A DNA stretch of 64,000 bases, taken from assembly GCA_949130485.1 (NCBI GenBank), contig OX422183.1, positions 19,995,934-20,059,933 on the forward strand, given 5' to 3'. Position 1 is the first letter of the stretch. Each line of letters starts with the position of its first letter. The notes under the pieces are model-generated. The model was not told where the DNA came from, made no database searches, and was given only the letters and a program-made list of their open reading frames with translations. This DNA comes from Agelas oroides (Eukaryota > Porifera > Demospongiae > Agelasida > Agelasidae). The position numbers were made by a program, and so were the translations under genes. Of the stretch, positions 21,320-33,147 are shown one piece after another.

Positions 21320-24300
21320 GTAAGCAGTAACTTGTATAACCTCCCTTCAAATCCACTGAAGATTGCGTCAATAATTTGATGACAAGATATCTTGCTTACC
21401 ACAGCTGCTGTTACTGCTCTACTCACCTTCACTATTCTACAGTATGCGGGTGACATTACAGATAGCTATGATGCATACAATATGAATCAGATCAGATCAT
21501 ATGATGTGTATGGAGTCTCATTTCCCACACTCTAGTTTCTTGGATTAGCCTGCTTTCTGGTCAAGGAATTGCGGCAAATTGAGCAGTGCTGTTTGACCTT
21601 AGTCTTCCAAGCCAGACCCTTTCTGCTCCTCAGTGACTGACCGCTGACCGCTTGCCCTTCTCCTCTGTGTGCCGATACTGAAAGCGATTGGCACTGAGGA
21701 ATGAAAAGGGTCTGATTATAGAGATAATTGAGGAAGTTGGTGAGTTATCCACCAAGTCTAGTTGATGGAATTTCTAGCTGATGAGTCACTTCAAATCTGA
21801 GAAATTCTAGCAGGTTTTTCAGCATTGTTGTGCACATCTATGAAATCACAAATTATTGGTGATGTCACAATGTCTTTCCTTAACCATGGCAAGTATATAG
21901 AGATGCTGAAACTCCCAGCACAAGCTGTTTACATGGAAATAACAGTAGTTCACACAAGTAAACAAGGTAACAGAAAAGTTGTACTATGAAATTTGATGTA
22001 CATGTGCTTCAAAAGTTTTGCCTCGGTACACTGTATGTTTTAGGAGTACCACTTTTTAAGGTACCAGAATTAATGCAGTGAATTGAATGTATGTGAGCCT
22101 CACACCCCACAACCCTACTCCCTGTCATTGCTCTTAGAGTTATACATAATTATTACACACATTCTGGCAAGTACAAGAATGGGCAGGCCCTACACGGCTG
22201 AAAAGTCAACTTTCTACTGCACCTTTGCCAGAGAGAACTGTGTGATGACACTCGTCTTCCAGGATGTCTCTCAACCTTTCAAGCATACTCACAAGCATTA
22301 AAGCCCACTCCTTCTAGCTTTTTACACACAAATAGCTAAGCCTTCAGCGAGCTAAAAAAATTTCTTAGTGTCTTTTCTTTCCTTTTTTATAAAGGATTTC
22401 TTCAAGGTTCCATTAAAGTGCTGCTAGTTCATTACGAAGGACCACACGCCACATATCAAAAGGGTATGCCCCCTTCTTGATTCCAGTTGCCGCCATGGGA
22501 AACAAGCCAATGAATCTTAACAGTGTGCTCATGGTCACATGACCTTATTAGTTATTCATGAGTCTGTATCAGGCCGATCTGGATTCAAGATTGTCCTACC
22601 TTAAGCAAGGGTTTATGGCACACTATCAAGAAGAACCAGTTAAAATGCAGCTCCATGCCGGCAGACGTGGAAGTGGACAGTTCACAATGTTGTTAGGTGT
22701 CTTGGCTGCCTATCTATATACTGGTTGCTACACATACTAGTGCCTTTTTGTTCCCACAGGATATGACATTGTCCAACTCCTTAGGCCATATTACACACGA
22801 CACTGTGCAGGCTACAATCATTAATGTACATGTGCTGCTACATCCAGATGTTTCTTTTTATGTAATATATTAAGCTGGCTAATTTATATGTTGATATAGT
22901 TGAGAAGTAGCCTTGTCCCAGGCACCAACCGAAAAATTGAGAGAAGGGCCTGCATGGTCACACTTGCAAAAATTCCCATATACACTGACTCAGCAGTCTT
23001 CTATTGAATCACATTTGTTCATTATTAATTTCTAAATTCTTGATCATGTGAAAGTAGTAGTCTCATTCTAAGACCATTTGAAAAATGGGAATGAGGCTAG
23101 CAGACTTTGTGGGCCTTGAATTTCAGAAACTTGGAGCACATTTATACATGATAAGCTGCTGCTATCTCCTCCCAGAATTTTTCTCTAGTCCCTCCTTGGC
23201 AAGATCTATTTATCTACTCTGTAATGCCATCGATATCATCAACAGTAGCTGGCAACCACATAAGCACGCAAGGCATGTAATTGTTACATACTACACTGAC
23301 TCAACACATACCAGAAATTTTACAAATGTGACCAAACCTCTTTCCCAATTTTTCGAGCAGGGTCTGAGGATGAGGCTAGTTGGGAAGTGTATAAGAGGAG
23401 TCATTTTCTTGATAGCAGCTTCTAATCAACTGTAGAAATTTAAATTTGTGGGCATTGTCTGTATTTTAACATGTTTGCATGAACAATTGAAGGACCAAGA
23501 AGTAAAGTGGACTAACCCAAAATCAAGTACTGGAAATTTCATAAAATGCAATAAAATACATGCATACCCTATGAGCATAAGATCAAAAACTGAAACACAT
23601 TTCAACAGTATTTCCAAGTAAGGGGTTAGTCCACTTTACCTCTCAGCCCTTCGATTGATGCATTTCTGAAAGAAGGTAGACCTAGATGTTATGCAAAAGT
23701 AACATCTAAGTCTGCACAGGATGAGTTTCCGCCAATACCAGGCCTAATTAGCTGTGCTGGGGTGAGTGGAAGATGAGAGCTGCTATCTCTTGCACAATTG
23801 CATATGTGCCGCAATATTGACGCACAAATTACTTTTATTTGCCAAGGATTTGTCTTGTGTACTACGCATACATATAGCCTCCACATACACCTACATACAA
23901 CTGTAATAGTGCATTATGCTTCTTACACGGAACATACATGCATACATGAAAAAACCTTCAATGCATGCTTTTGACATTTTCTGCTTGAGTAAGCCTTTTG
24001 TAGAATGATTGACAGCGTTTATTAGAATAGTATGCTAACTATCTTATATGGGAATACCAAATTGATACTGACAGATTACACTGTCTCTCAGATGCAGCAG
24101 GTGACACACTTTGCCCCGGTCAACAAGTGAGCTACAGCTGTAGTGGTCTAGCTGCCCATGAGTGGACTGGTTCAGCCTTCAATGGAATGTGCCCCACTGC
24201 TACACCAATTGCTGGTAGTATTGCCATGGTTGCGTCTGACAGAACAGAGGGTGACGTACTAGAGTGTGGGATATTCAATGCCACTGTCACTAGCATCACC

Positions 24301-27300
24301 CCAGTAGGACTTGGTGTCATGCGCATTGACAGCAACCTTACCTTTACTTCTACAACAACTTTGCCAAAAATTGGATCAGTTGTTATCTGTCAAGATGGTG
24401 TCCAAATGCAACTTGAGAGACATACCATCAACATTCAAGGTGAGATGAAATATCAGGTGATGGATTTAAATTGCAAGGTGAATATGTTGGAGCCCCTCCC
24501 CTTGAATGACCACCTTCAGAGTTGTGTCTACAGTGTCGGAGTGAATATAATGTCCCCCTGTGAATAATGTCCCCTCTGGTGAATAATGTCCCCTCTGATG
24601 AATAATGTCCCCCCTTGTGCATGCAAGGTGGTCTGGCATTTTTATTTGCTAAGTTCAGAGCATTACAACTGGCAGCCAGGAACACGCATGGCCTGACAAC
24701 AGCAGCGCAACCCACAATCCAAGGTGAAATACAGCTTGCAAGGATACGCAGTAAGTCTTGCGTGGCACTGCGAGACTAGACACGCTTAGCCTTGTACCCA
24801 GGCCTTCTGGACTTGTGTTTGTCATTCACGGAAGCTTACCTTTCAGGCTTGTTTCCCTGTGTTAGCACTGCAAGCGACCAATGGTGGGGTAAGAACGTCT
24901 AGGAGACACTCACTCTATGCATAAATCGAATGTGTGCCAAGAATGCTGTACACATGACTCCATAGTTTCGCAGGCCTGTGTGGCTTGTGAGGTCACTTCA
25001 AATTACTTGCTTGTTTCTAAATGAACTTGTCTTCCCACCTACAGCTTGTCTACTAGTGCCTGAATCCCCACAGGTGACAGTTTTCAACCTTGTTCTAGGG
25101 GGGAGGGGGGGGACAATATTCACTGAGGGGGGACCGATCTCGCAATCTCACTGGTCCTTACTACTTTTGGGGAATAAGCCCAAGGAATTTGACTTCGTTC
25201 ACCAGACCGTTTCTCGTGGGGAGGCACATGTGGGCTGGGCACAAGACTAATTTTATTCTTGCATGTGTTACTGGTTACTAGCTGACACAGCTTTAACTTA
25301 GTGAGTGATACTCTTGTTTGTGGAGTTCTGCAATTGTCTCAAAGAAGACCCACCATAATCTGAAGAGCAGGCTCTTTGACGTGTTAACTGAAGAAAGCAT
25401 CATGCACTTGGTACATTATCTGCATGGTACAGCGAAGAATGTGTGTCTCTAATCACTGGACTGGAATATGGAATGAAATGTTGATTGTATAGTTATAGCT
25501 AGCTCATGTAGCTGGCCCTGTTCAATCTAAGATGAGGTACTTGCTATGTCTCTAGGGCTCTTATCTCTCTGCAATGAGATAACAGCCCTAGAGACATAGC
25601 AGGTAGCTCGGCCTTGATTGAACAGCGCCAGCTGCATAGCTAGCTATAACTGTGTACATTCACCATTCCATCCCGTATTCTATTTCACCATTCTATTCCA
25701 TATTCCAGTCCAGCAATTAGAGACATCCAGCAGAGAATGCTACTCTTCGTGAAGGTGGGTGGTTTGCAACAAAGAGCTATTGATCCAGTGTAGCTCAATA
25801 ACAACAATGAAGCTTCTCAGTTCCCACTAATCTAATTCATGAAATTCAACCCTTGGAATTTGTGGGTGATTAGCACATCCTCACTCAATTTGCATTGTAT
25901 TAGAAAGCCAGACTAGTGTGTGATGAAGAGTATTTATTTTAGTCTTGAACAGTTGGCGAAGTTCATGCATTTAGAATCTCAGTGTATATGTACACAGTAG
26001 GCACATGCCATCATATTGCTGAGAATAGACATGACCACATAACCACCCCCCACCACCATTTATAATCCTGACTATGGGCTTGGTGTTTCATGTTCAAGCT
26101 AGTCGTTCATTTCCTCAGGTTCCCCCTCTGCACCCACCCTCTCCTGTGTTGACCTCTCTGAAGATGTCAGTGGAGCTGTGAATGTCACTGTGAGCTGGAC
26201 ACTGAGTGGTGGAGACAGTGCTGATTTCTACCTCATCAGCATTACCACCAATGCTCCCCGGATCCCATATGGAGGACTTCTGAACATCACCACTGGCAGT
26301 ATCACACAGTATGAACTAACTGGTTTCATGACAGGCTATGAGTACAACATTACAGTACGTGGTGTGACATCAAATTGTGGTGGTCTGGTGGGGAGGGAGA
26401 GCGAGCCCCTGACAATCACTCCTCAAGGTACATTTTAATCCTTTGGCAAGTTACTCATCATCCAGCTGTGTGCTATCAGTTGGCACAATTCAGTTTGAAG
26501 ATAGGTTTAGATACTAGCAAAAAGGGGAAGGTGGGCAGGTTTAGGCACTGGGTGCTGTATAATGAATTGTTTAACATTTCTATAATATATGGACCAGTCT
26601 TCATGTATGGCCAGAATTTGTCCACTGAATGCTGTGATGTTTACACTTACTACTCACACAAATGTGGCAAACAGTGACACTATCTTCAAGGCTTATATAA
26701 ACTGACAAGTTTGGTGCTATAGTGGTTCAGGGAATGCTTCTCTTTCAAACTGGATCACAAATGTTTTAAGCTGGTACAACTGCAGTATGTGTTTTATCTT
26801 GAAAATGGCAGACCGTCCAAGTTCAACATCTCCTTACAAATAATCTTTGTACCAATGAAGCTCTGTAGCAGTTGTAGTACTCCTGGAATGTCCTCACTAT
26901 AAGTTGTCAACATACATGGAATAACAAACGTACATACATAACATCTAGCTAATTGGCCACTACTGAGTGAACAATGATATCAGCATAGTCAGCGCAAAAG
27001 GTATTCATTTCCGGAGGTGAAAATAATTGGGACGAGCCTAAGTGAGTTAATGGTGGACTTCTCCCACTCATGAACTGTGATCTTAATGCAAAGCGATTTT
27101 CACCCAGCTGATTGACATATAAATTTCATTCATGAAGCCAGTAACAGCGATTGTGTGGATGAATATAGTTGTGAGTGACTATCAAGAAGAAAAGCTGGAG
27201 CATAAAAGTAGCTAAGGGCAGACAAGCCAGACCATTATTAGAATACAGAGGACAGCAGAGATTCTCCTGTCAACTTTGTATTTTGCACGTATAACTTCAG

Positions 27301-30300
27301 TGGCAGTCATGGTGCGGACTTGATCGTAGTACGTAGCTGCACTGGGAGGACAAGTGGGTATGTGGCAAGTATCCTCCGGGTTCATGACAAAACTGGTACA
27401 TTGACTGCAGGCTCATGTAAGGAATTGTGCATGGTGCAGCTTAGGTTAAAAATAACAAAACAAAAAGCAGTTGCTATAAAGCAACATGTACTGTCTGTGT
27501 ACTGTGCCAAGCTATGATTTAGCAGTGTGCTACTCACTCTGGTTCATTCCCCAATCATGAAGCACCTCCATTGTATTACGCATGCTTGGTTGGACATACG
27601 TACTTACAGTATCACACGAATCCAAGGTAATTTCAAAACTCACAACAGGGCAGCAACTTCTCTGTATATGAGGCATAAATAGAGGAAAGAGCAAAATTGG
27701 CTGCTAGTAGAAATCGAAGCCATCAGTGCTCTATCTCTGAGCTATATGACAATGTATAGGCAGTGTAAGGACTGATATATAGGATTGTGAGGTTGATGGT
27801 TGTCTGGTGGGATGTAGCTCAGTGCCAGAGTACTGGGTTTGATTTCTGGCAGTTGCCGGCTTTTCACTCTCTATTTTTGGCCCATTTCCACCTGAGTGCC
27901 GGTGGTTGTGCAGTGGTCATAGCTCAGTGGTAGAGCACTGGCAGCTCAACCCAAGAGCCATGGGCTTGATTCCCAGTGGCTGCTGACTTTCCAGTTCCCC
28001 CTAAATTTACCTCATAATATCGAATATGTCCATAGGGCTAAAGTGTTGTAAATTTGCTAATCCTAATTTTAATATTGCTTTACGTAATCTGTAACCAAAG
28101 TTGTGATCTTCTTTGTGGTGCTTTGTTTTCTTCCGTGTTTAGCTGGTTATGCAAACTTATTTTATCTTATATATCATGTAGTTCCTAAAGCTCCTGTCAA
28201 CTGTACTAGTACTGCCATCTATAGAGAGCCTTCAGGGCTACTACTATCCATTGACAACACCTGGAATACAGTACCTGTAAGTTGTCATAAGTTGTCGCTG
28301 TAATATGTTAATATATGACTTACACAGTATGTTGTTGTAGTATCCAGCTACTTTGACATTGGCATTACAGAGTGTGTGGAAAGATTTTGCCAGGAGGTTA
28401 CTAAAAGCAAATCCTGGGAGATGAGAGTAGTAGTCAATCATGCATAAAAGTGCTCGATGTTCTAAGCCATTTTCCATAGTTTTGGAATGAGGCTACTAAT
28501 TTCACAGTCAGGAATTTAGTAATCCATAGAATATGAATGCGGTTCATCTAACCTCAGCACATAAGAGACATTTTGCAAGTGTGATGGTTGCCTTTTTACT
28601 AGAACAAATTCTTTTCTGAATGATGTAAATGAATACTGGACTGGCAAATAAATATTTTAAGCATTCCTTGTACCCCTATGTACAAGTACCTCTTTCTGTG
28701 TACAAGTGTCAGAAATAATTACCCTAGGATGCAAAACAGACTGTTTCTCAAAAATCAAAAAGACTTATTCCAAATTTAAAAAGCTTCTGTCAGTCCCTCA
28801 GGTAGGTCCAGAGGTATCAGCCTACAGTACCATTCAGCAGGGAGTTTTTGTGACACTGAATTTACAAGATTGACAACACATGCATTACTGCTTGTATGAG
28901 ATTACTCTTCAGTTGTTGTTGTATGCATTCATTGAGTGCTCCTTTGCTTATTCTATAGCTGCATGGAGTGCTTCTTCACTTATTCTACAGCTGCATGGAG
29001 TGCTCCTTTGCTTATTCTATAGCTGCATGGAGTGCTTCTTCTCTTATTCTATAACTGCATGGAGTGTTCCTTTGCTTATTCTACAGCTGCATGGAGTGCT
29101 CCTTCTCTTATTCTATAACTGCATGGAGTGTTCCTTTGCTTATTCTATAGCTGCATGGAGTGTTCCTTTGCTCATTCTGTAGCTGCATGGAGTGTTCCTT
29201 TGCTTATTCTATAGCTGCATGGAGTGGTCCTTTGCTCATTCTATAGCTGCATGGAGTGCTCCTTTGCTCATTCTGTAGCTGCATGGAGTGTTCCTTTGCT
29301 TATTCTATAGCTGCATGGAGTGGTCCTTTGCGTATTCTATAGCTGCAATCATGCAAGTGCACGTAACCACCAGGAGTTGTTAAAAACTGGTCTGCTGACT
29401 ACACCCCCATTACATACCTGGGAGTGCTTGTACTATGTAAAGAAAAGACATCTCATCATTTTGTATCAGCCATTATTTCCATAGTAACATAGTTTTTGTT
29501 AAGAAAATCTGAGATATATGACTTCCCACCTGACTCTACTTCTTCTCCCTCTAGAACCCAGTGGACCCAGACCCAAAGGATGCATGTCCAGGTGCAAGTG
29601 GCGATATCACACAGTACAAGATCAGTTTCCAGGCTGGGTCTCTTGTGGCTACTGAGAATGTGAACATTTCCAGGTGCACAGCTGGGAGGTGTAGCCACAC
29701 CTTCGAGCCACCCTCAAATCCTCCCTCAAGCTATGACAGTGTGTCAGTGGCTGCTGTGAATGTGGTGGGAGTGGGAGCTGCAAGAACATGTACAGCACAA
29801 ACCATCAGTGAGTTCCTAGTCTTACAATTGACTACAATGCAGTCAGAGCACTAGTGAACCATTTTGCAGTGATAAAAAATATGTTGATATTACTCTAGTT
29901 AGTTTTTCAAAGTTCTCATCACCTCATCATTTGTGTGACCCCTCAAAGTTCTAAATTACCTGGATAGTATTATACCTGATACTTGGTCATGCAGGTACAA
30001 CTAACAATATTCTAAGAGTGGTAGTGGCAAACGTGAGTTCTCCTGCTGATGCACAACTGCAGTGCACATTTCTATCTGGGTTCACTGGCTCTGCTCACTG
30101 TACAGTCCAGTATGGGACTGACCCAACCTACATGAACCTGCCATACTCTGCTGAGTCCACTGAGACTGGTACAGCAGGTGACACTGTGAGTGTGGTACTG
30201 AGGGAGCGACTGAACTCCTCAACTGTGTACTACTACACTGTGTCTGCAGTTAGTGGAGATGTCACTGTGAGAGTGCAAGGGGCCTTCACAACGCCACAGT

Positions 30301-31886
30301 ATAGTAAGTATATACCTACAGTAAGTATGTAGCTACACCCAGTTTGTGCATCAGCTTTTTACTACTTGCCATGGTCCATCTGTAAAGATGTATGCTGTAA
30401 TCTGGTAATGCACTGGTGAAGCTTGCTTTTCGCCTCCATTAATTTTGGCTCTATTATGTCAACATTCAACAATGCTATGTTGTGTGTTACCTGGTATAAT
30501 CATTTGTTTCTCCCCAACAGATTGTCCCCTGGGTGAACTACAGATGGCAGGGCTACCTCCAGATGACAATTACCCTCAATGTCAACGAGACCAGGATACT
30601 GTGACCTCCATTACCATACCCAATGGTGTTGTCAATGTGACCTGCTATAGTTGGAGACAGTTTGTGTCTGTGGCCTCCCATGTGTGTGATGAGGGCTACC
30701 AGCCTAATGTAACCTCCAGTGTACGAGTGTGCAGGGACAATGGACTGTGGTCTGGAACTAACATAGCCTGTGGTGAGTGGTTGACTTTGTAGCTTAACTT
30801 TGTCTCTTGAATGTTGTAAGGATATAAAGATGTATGGTGTAGTTAGAGGAGTGTCTCCTCTTTTACTGGCATATCATCACTTTGTGTGCTGTAGGCTATC
30901 TCCAACCTGTTTGTGGATGATCAAGGTTCCGTGTATTATTTATTTGCCTACCAGATGATTCTTATCATCAGAGCATTGGTTGACTCAATGTAGGGATAAT
31001 ATACTTAGGCGAAACCATAGATTTGTACCTAGTCTTGAGCCTTCATCTTTGAATGTTTTATAACCAGCAAGACTCCTACAGTTACCCCAAAGCACTGTAG
31101 AAGACAGTTCAACACACAAGTGTGCGGTAACTTTAAAGCTTCAAATCCAGGCTTTCTGTTATGGATTTTGCCATGTGGCTCTGGAGGAAAATCAGTTAGA
31201 AAGCCTGGAAGTATTTCACTAATGATACGGAGTCAGTGTGATGTCATCAGTGTACTAGATACAATGGTAACCATATATCACAGAATACGCTTCTGTTGTT
31301 GTGTGAGTTGGGGAACAAGACAAGCAAGAAGACACACAGAGCTACCAGTGTCATCATGGTGCCACTGTATCACATGCAAAGCTTTCCTTTCCATGGCCAC
31401 AAGACAAAACGCTGGGTTGAAGGTCTTTAGGAAAGAAGTTCAGTTACACTCTATAATGTCTTTTCATTATGTCGTTTTTGTAATTATTGTCCACAAGGGG
31501 GCTGCTATTATGTCCTATTATTGTAGCTCTTACATCAACCACTTGTTATTTGTATTCCTGCAGATAGTGAACCGACCACACTCAGCACAGCTGATACCAC
31601 CAGCAAAGGTGCTGCTGTGGGCATTACAGCAGTGGTCACTGCCATCATTGCACTTTTCATTGGAGTCCTGGTTGGAGCTCTCCTCTTCTACTGCATCAGC
31701 AAGCATCGATCCCAGAGATCCAAACCTGAGTCATCTTCCCACCAACAGCAGCAGGCAGTAGTACCACAGCAGCAAGCTGGTCCGGAGTATGAGGAGGTGG
31801 TTGAACTGAAAGAGAACACGGCCTATGGTCCAGTACAAAATATTGAACTGAATGCATGTGAAGCTTATGTGCCTGTGCAGCACTGA
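21295..31886 (+). CDS. Gene B: intact Ig/FN3/CCP membrane receptor (652 aa)
   Basis: Nine exons join into one open frame: signal peptide 1-23, Ig-like 24-139, FN3 140-242, a second FN3-like domain 243-358, a beta-rich segment 359-461, Sushi/CCP 462-545, helix about 564-590, tail to 652. It should be a type I plasma-membrane protein with many N-glycosylation sites. Tyr621 (EYEEV), Tyr633 (AYGPV) and Tyr647 (AYVPV) could be kinase and SH2 targets. No enzyme domain is present, so signalling would need partners. The Ig exon differs strongly from those of A and D. Ligand and pathway are unknown. The model rests on splice sites and paralog alignment, with no transcript evidence. Confidence 0.8.
21405..21449 (+). 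CDS. Gene B, leader exon 2 (signal peptide core)
   Basis: A 45-base exon between CTTACCACAG and GTGACA. It encodes AAVTALLTFTILQYA, a hydrophobic core with cleavage expected after QYA. Confidence 0.72.
22908..23378. mobile_element. TAGCC-end element, 471 bp, near-perfect 9-bp duplication
   Basis: Ends TAGCCTTGTCCCAGGC and GATGAGGCTA. Flanks are GTTGAGAAG and GTTGGGAAG (8 of 9). The interior, with CAGTCTTCT and GATATCATCAACAG areas, matches the element at 33,148-33,462. An internal TAGTCTCATTC ... GAATGAGGCTA pair near 23,060 may be a second insertion. Confidence 0.65.
23502..23639. mobile_element. 138-bp MITE (GTAAAGTGGACTAACCC ends)
   Basis: Perfect 17-base inverted termini GTAAAGTGGACTAACCC and GGGTTAGTCCACTTTAC around an AT-rich centre. 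Confidence 0.75.
24092..24439 (+). CDS. Gene B, Ig-like exon (type 2)
   Basis: A 348-base exon, phase 1 at both ends (TGTCTCTCAG, GTGAGA). The Ig pattern is CPGQQVSYSC, tryptophan in HEWTG, and a late cysteine in SVVICQDG, with two further cysteines. Apart from the CPG...C opening it shows little similarity to the type 1 Ig exon of A and D. This is the distal domain and so the likeliest ligand-binding part. Confidence 0.78.
24546..24612. repeat. Short tandem repeat, about 19 bp
   Basis: Three to four units of GTGAATAATGTCCCCTCTG with small changes. Confidence 0.7.
25444..25725. mobile_element. Compact foldback MITE (TGTCTCTAAT ends)
   Basis: The element is almost entirely two arms of about 130 bases, from TGTCTCTAATCACTGGACTGG to CCAGCAATTAGAGACA. 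The arms meet at TCTCTGCAATGAGA. It is the shortest full member of its family here. Confidence 0.8.
26119..26427 (+). CDS. Gene B, FN3 exon
   Basis: A 309-base exon, phase 1 at both ends (TTCCTCAG, CAAG|GTACAT). It encodes an FN3 domain from SPSAPTLSCVDLSEDVSGAV through NVTVSWTLSGG and YEYNITVRG, with two cysteines. Closely similar to the exons of D, A and C. Confidence 0.85.
26428..28181 (+). other. Gene B intron with SINE copies
   Basis: Bases 26,428-27,660 show no gene or clear repeat. Bases 27,668-28,023 carry three tRNA-SINE pieces. Confidence 0.45.
27668..28023. repeat. Three tRNA-derived SINE fragments
   Basis: A minus-strand piece (27,668-27,780) and two plus-strand pieces (27,812-27,900 and 27,915-28,023) have A-box words such as TAGCTCAGTGGTAGAGCACT. 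The last has a B-box-like TTGATTCCC and a tail with CCTCATAATATC. Confidence 0.55.
28182..28276 (+). CDS. Gene B, first half of second FN3-like domain
   Basis: A 95-base exon (ATCATGTAG, CCT|GTAAGT), phase 1 in and phase 0 out. It encodes PKAPVNCTSTAIYREPSG and then LLLSIDNTWNTVP. The closest relative is gene C's exon, unlike the RRLLFIN version in A and D. Confidence 0.8.
28277..29554 (+). other. Gene B intron with 32-bp tandem repeat
   Basis: Bases 28,320-28,500 resemble the interior of the element at 33,148. The tandem array fills 28,934-29,347. Remaining sequence is AT-rich and featureless. Confidence 0.5.
28934..29347. repeat. Tandem repeat, about 13 copies of 32 bp
   Basis: Units read GAGTGCTCCTTTGCTTATTC plus TATAGCTGCATG. 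Two-unit variants alternate in places (TTCTTCTCTTATTC), suggesting higher-order duplication. The open frame through it is a by-product. Confidence 0.9.
29555..29807 (+). CDS. Gene B, second half of FN3-like domain
   Basis: A 253-base exon, phase 0 in and phase 1 out (CCCTCTAG, ATCA|GTGAGT). It contains DACPGASGDITQYKISFQ, RCTAGRCSHTFEPPSNPP and GVGAARTCTAQTI. The cysteine lost in gene A is present here. Confidence 0.83.
29995..30303 (+). CDS. Gene B, beta-rich ectodomain exon
   Basis: A 309-base exon, phase 1 at both ends (TCATGCAG, ATA|GTAAGT). It has the same unassigned fold as gene A's exon: two cysteines (LQC, AHC), TETGTAGDTVSVVLRE and VYYYTVSAVSGDV. No stop. Confidence 0.82.
30521..30772 (+). 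CDS. Gene B, Sushi/CCP exon
   Basis: A 252-base exon (CCCCAACAG, GTGAGT). All CCP cysteines and CDEGY, CRDNGLWSG are kept. YSWRQ replaces YSGRQ of the other copies. Confidence 0.86.
30773..31563 (+). other. Gene B last intron
   Basis: It shares sequence with gene 1's last intron (near 430-530) and has no gene. The long open frame at 31,120-31,761 crosses into the next exon out of frame and is spurious. Confidence 0.55.
31564..31886 (+). CDS. Gene B, transmembrane and tail exon
   Basis: The linker SEPTTLSTADTTSKG precedes the helix VGITAVVTAIIALFIGVLVG. Then come SKHRSQRSK, a glutamine-rich stretch, EYEEVVELKENTAYGPVQN and a related second unit ending AYVPVQH. The tail thus has two copies of an [I/V]ELx-x3-AY-x-PVQ unit. 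Confidence 0.86.
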
Positions 31887-32356
31887 TTGTCACTAAATGT
31901 AAGCCTTTTCAGAATCAACTGCACCATGAACAGTTCAAAGTTCTTACATATGAGTAGCATTAACGTACTTGTTGTCTTTTATACGTAGCTAGTTTAGTAC
32001 AAATGGTAAGACTTTTAAGCATAGTCTCTCCTTTCATTGTATATATGATTTTGAATTTGCAGCTGCAGAGTCAGAAGTGAAAACATCAAGTAAAAATGGA
32101 ACCTTAGTCCCATTTTAATCATTAGAAACTGAGTGTTTTGAAGAAGTATGATTAAGGCCTGAATAATTCTACTTCATCGCGGCATTCACATGATAGAACA
32201 GAAAGTGACATGTAGGACAGAAATGGCATAACCAATCTCCACAATGAAGAGTCGGAGCATATAATAATCAGCTATAAACTAAGGCTTGTTATCATGCATA
32301 CAGATTCTGCAAGATCGACCTTTTTGAAAGAAACAGCTTGCTCTCTGTAATGGCAT

Positions 32357-32978
32357 CAGGCCCGTAGCCAGGATTTTTAAAAGGGGGGTTACATGGGTGT
32401 CACGTCAGATGTGTATGTATGCATGCATAAGCATGCAAGACTAGGGGGGGTCTGGGGGCATGCTCCCCCAGGAAAATTTTAGAAATTAGATGCTCTGAGA
32501 TTGCTTCTGAGGCCATTTTGGGACAGAAGCAGAGCCGTAGTAGCTACATGGTTCGCGGAGTATTGCTTTGGCTGTCCACGTACGAATTTGCTAAGCTAGC
32601 TGACTTCGAATTTTCCAAGAGAGAAGGTACTAAGGTTGGCAGAGCAGCAGGTTGGGTGACATCATTGGAAGACAACTGGTGAACTCTCGAGCGCCTGAAA
32701 TAGCGATTTATTTACGCACGTATTTACGCGCGTCCTTTCATCGCAGCGGCGTAAACAGCTTACGCGAGCGTTCCGCGCTGGTCCTCCATGAACAAACTCG
32801 CATAGCTGCAACCAGACTTGTTTTGACGGCGGTGATTCTCAATAGCATCGAGGCTAGTGGACCAATTTCAAACGGTAGGGCACTTAAAATGCACAGTTAA
32901 GCGGTGCATATAAAATCTTTTCGAGCCAAAAGGGGGGTTCGACCGAACCCCCTCGAACCCCCCCTGCCTACGGGCCTG
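32357..32978. mobile_element. hAT-like element (CAGGCCCGTAG ends)
   Basis: The ends are CAGGCCCGTAGCCAGGA and the inverse of CAGGCCCGTAGGCAGG. Purine tracts lie just inside. Flanks share GGCAT only. Fragments are near 14,400 and 47,880-48,040. Interior is GC-richer, with no complete frame. Confidence 0.6.
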
Positions 32979-33147
32979 GGCATACAGTAAATACTGGAAA
33001 GTCATACCACAGTTTGTCCCATGCACTGAATTGCCTTCACGAAAGTATTCGTACCTTTCGAGTCGGTGCAGTACAAGCAGAGCGCCTTCGCATTTTCGTT
33101 CAATTGAAATTAAAAATGAAAACGGGCGTAACTTACGCATACATGTA

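Larger units (their letters stand above)
21450..24091 (+). other. Gene B first large intron
   Basis: Contains the elements at 22,908 and 23,502. Bases 21,600-21,720 carry TAGTCTTCCAAGCCAGACCC-type repeat sequence. I see no additional exon. Confidence 0.45.
24440..26118 (+). other. Gene B intron with short tandem repeat and foldback MITE
   Basis: Bases 24,546-24,612 hold about four units of AATAATGTCCCCTCTGGTG-like sequence. An inverted trace (GGGGGGACAATATTCACT) is near 25,108, so the two may bound one element. The foldback at 25,444-25,725 follows. Confidence 0.5.

Noticed and set aside
28934-29347. Regular 32-bp repeats as a CRISPR array
   Set aside because: The units are contiguous with no unique spacers, the surroundings are eukaryotic introns, and no cas genes exist.
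31120-31761. 213-codon open frame as a separate gene
   Set aside because: It runs through intron sequence and crosses the real transmembrane exon of gene B in the wrong frame; no domain or start context.
31797-31886. Classical ITIM in the receptor tail
   Set aside because: The YxxV spacing fits, but the position two before tyrosine is P, T or E and not I, V, L or S; I describe them only as tyrosine motifs.
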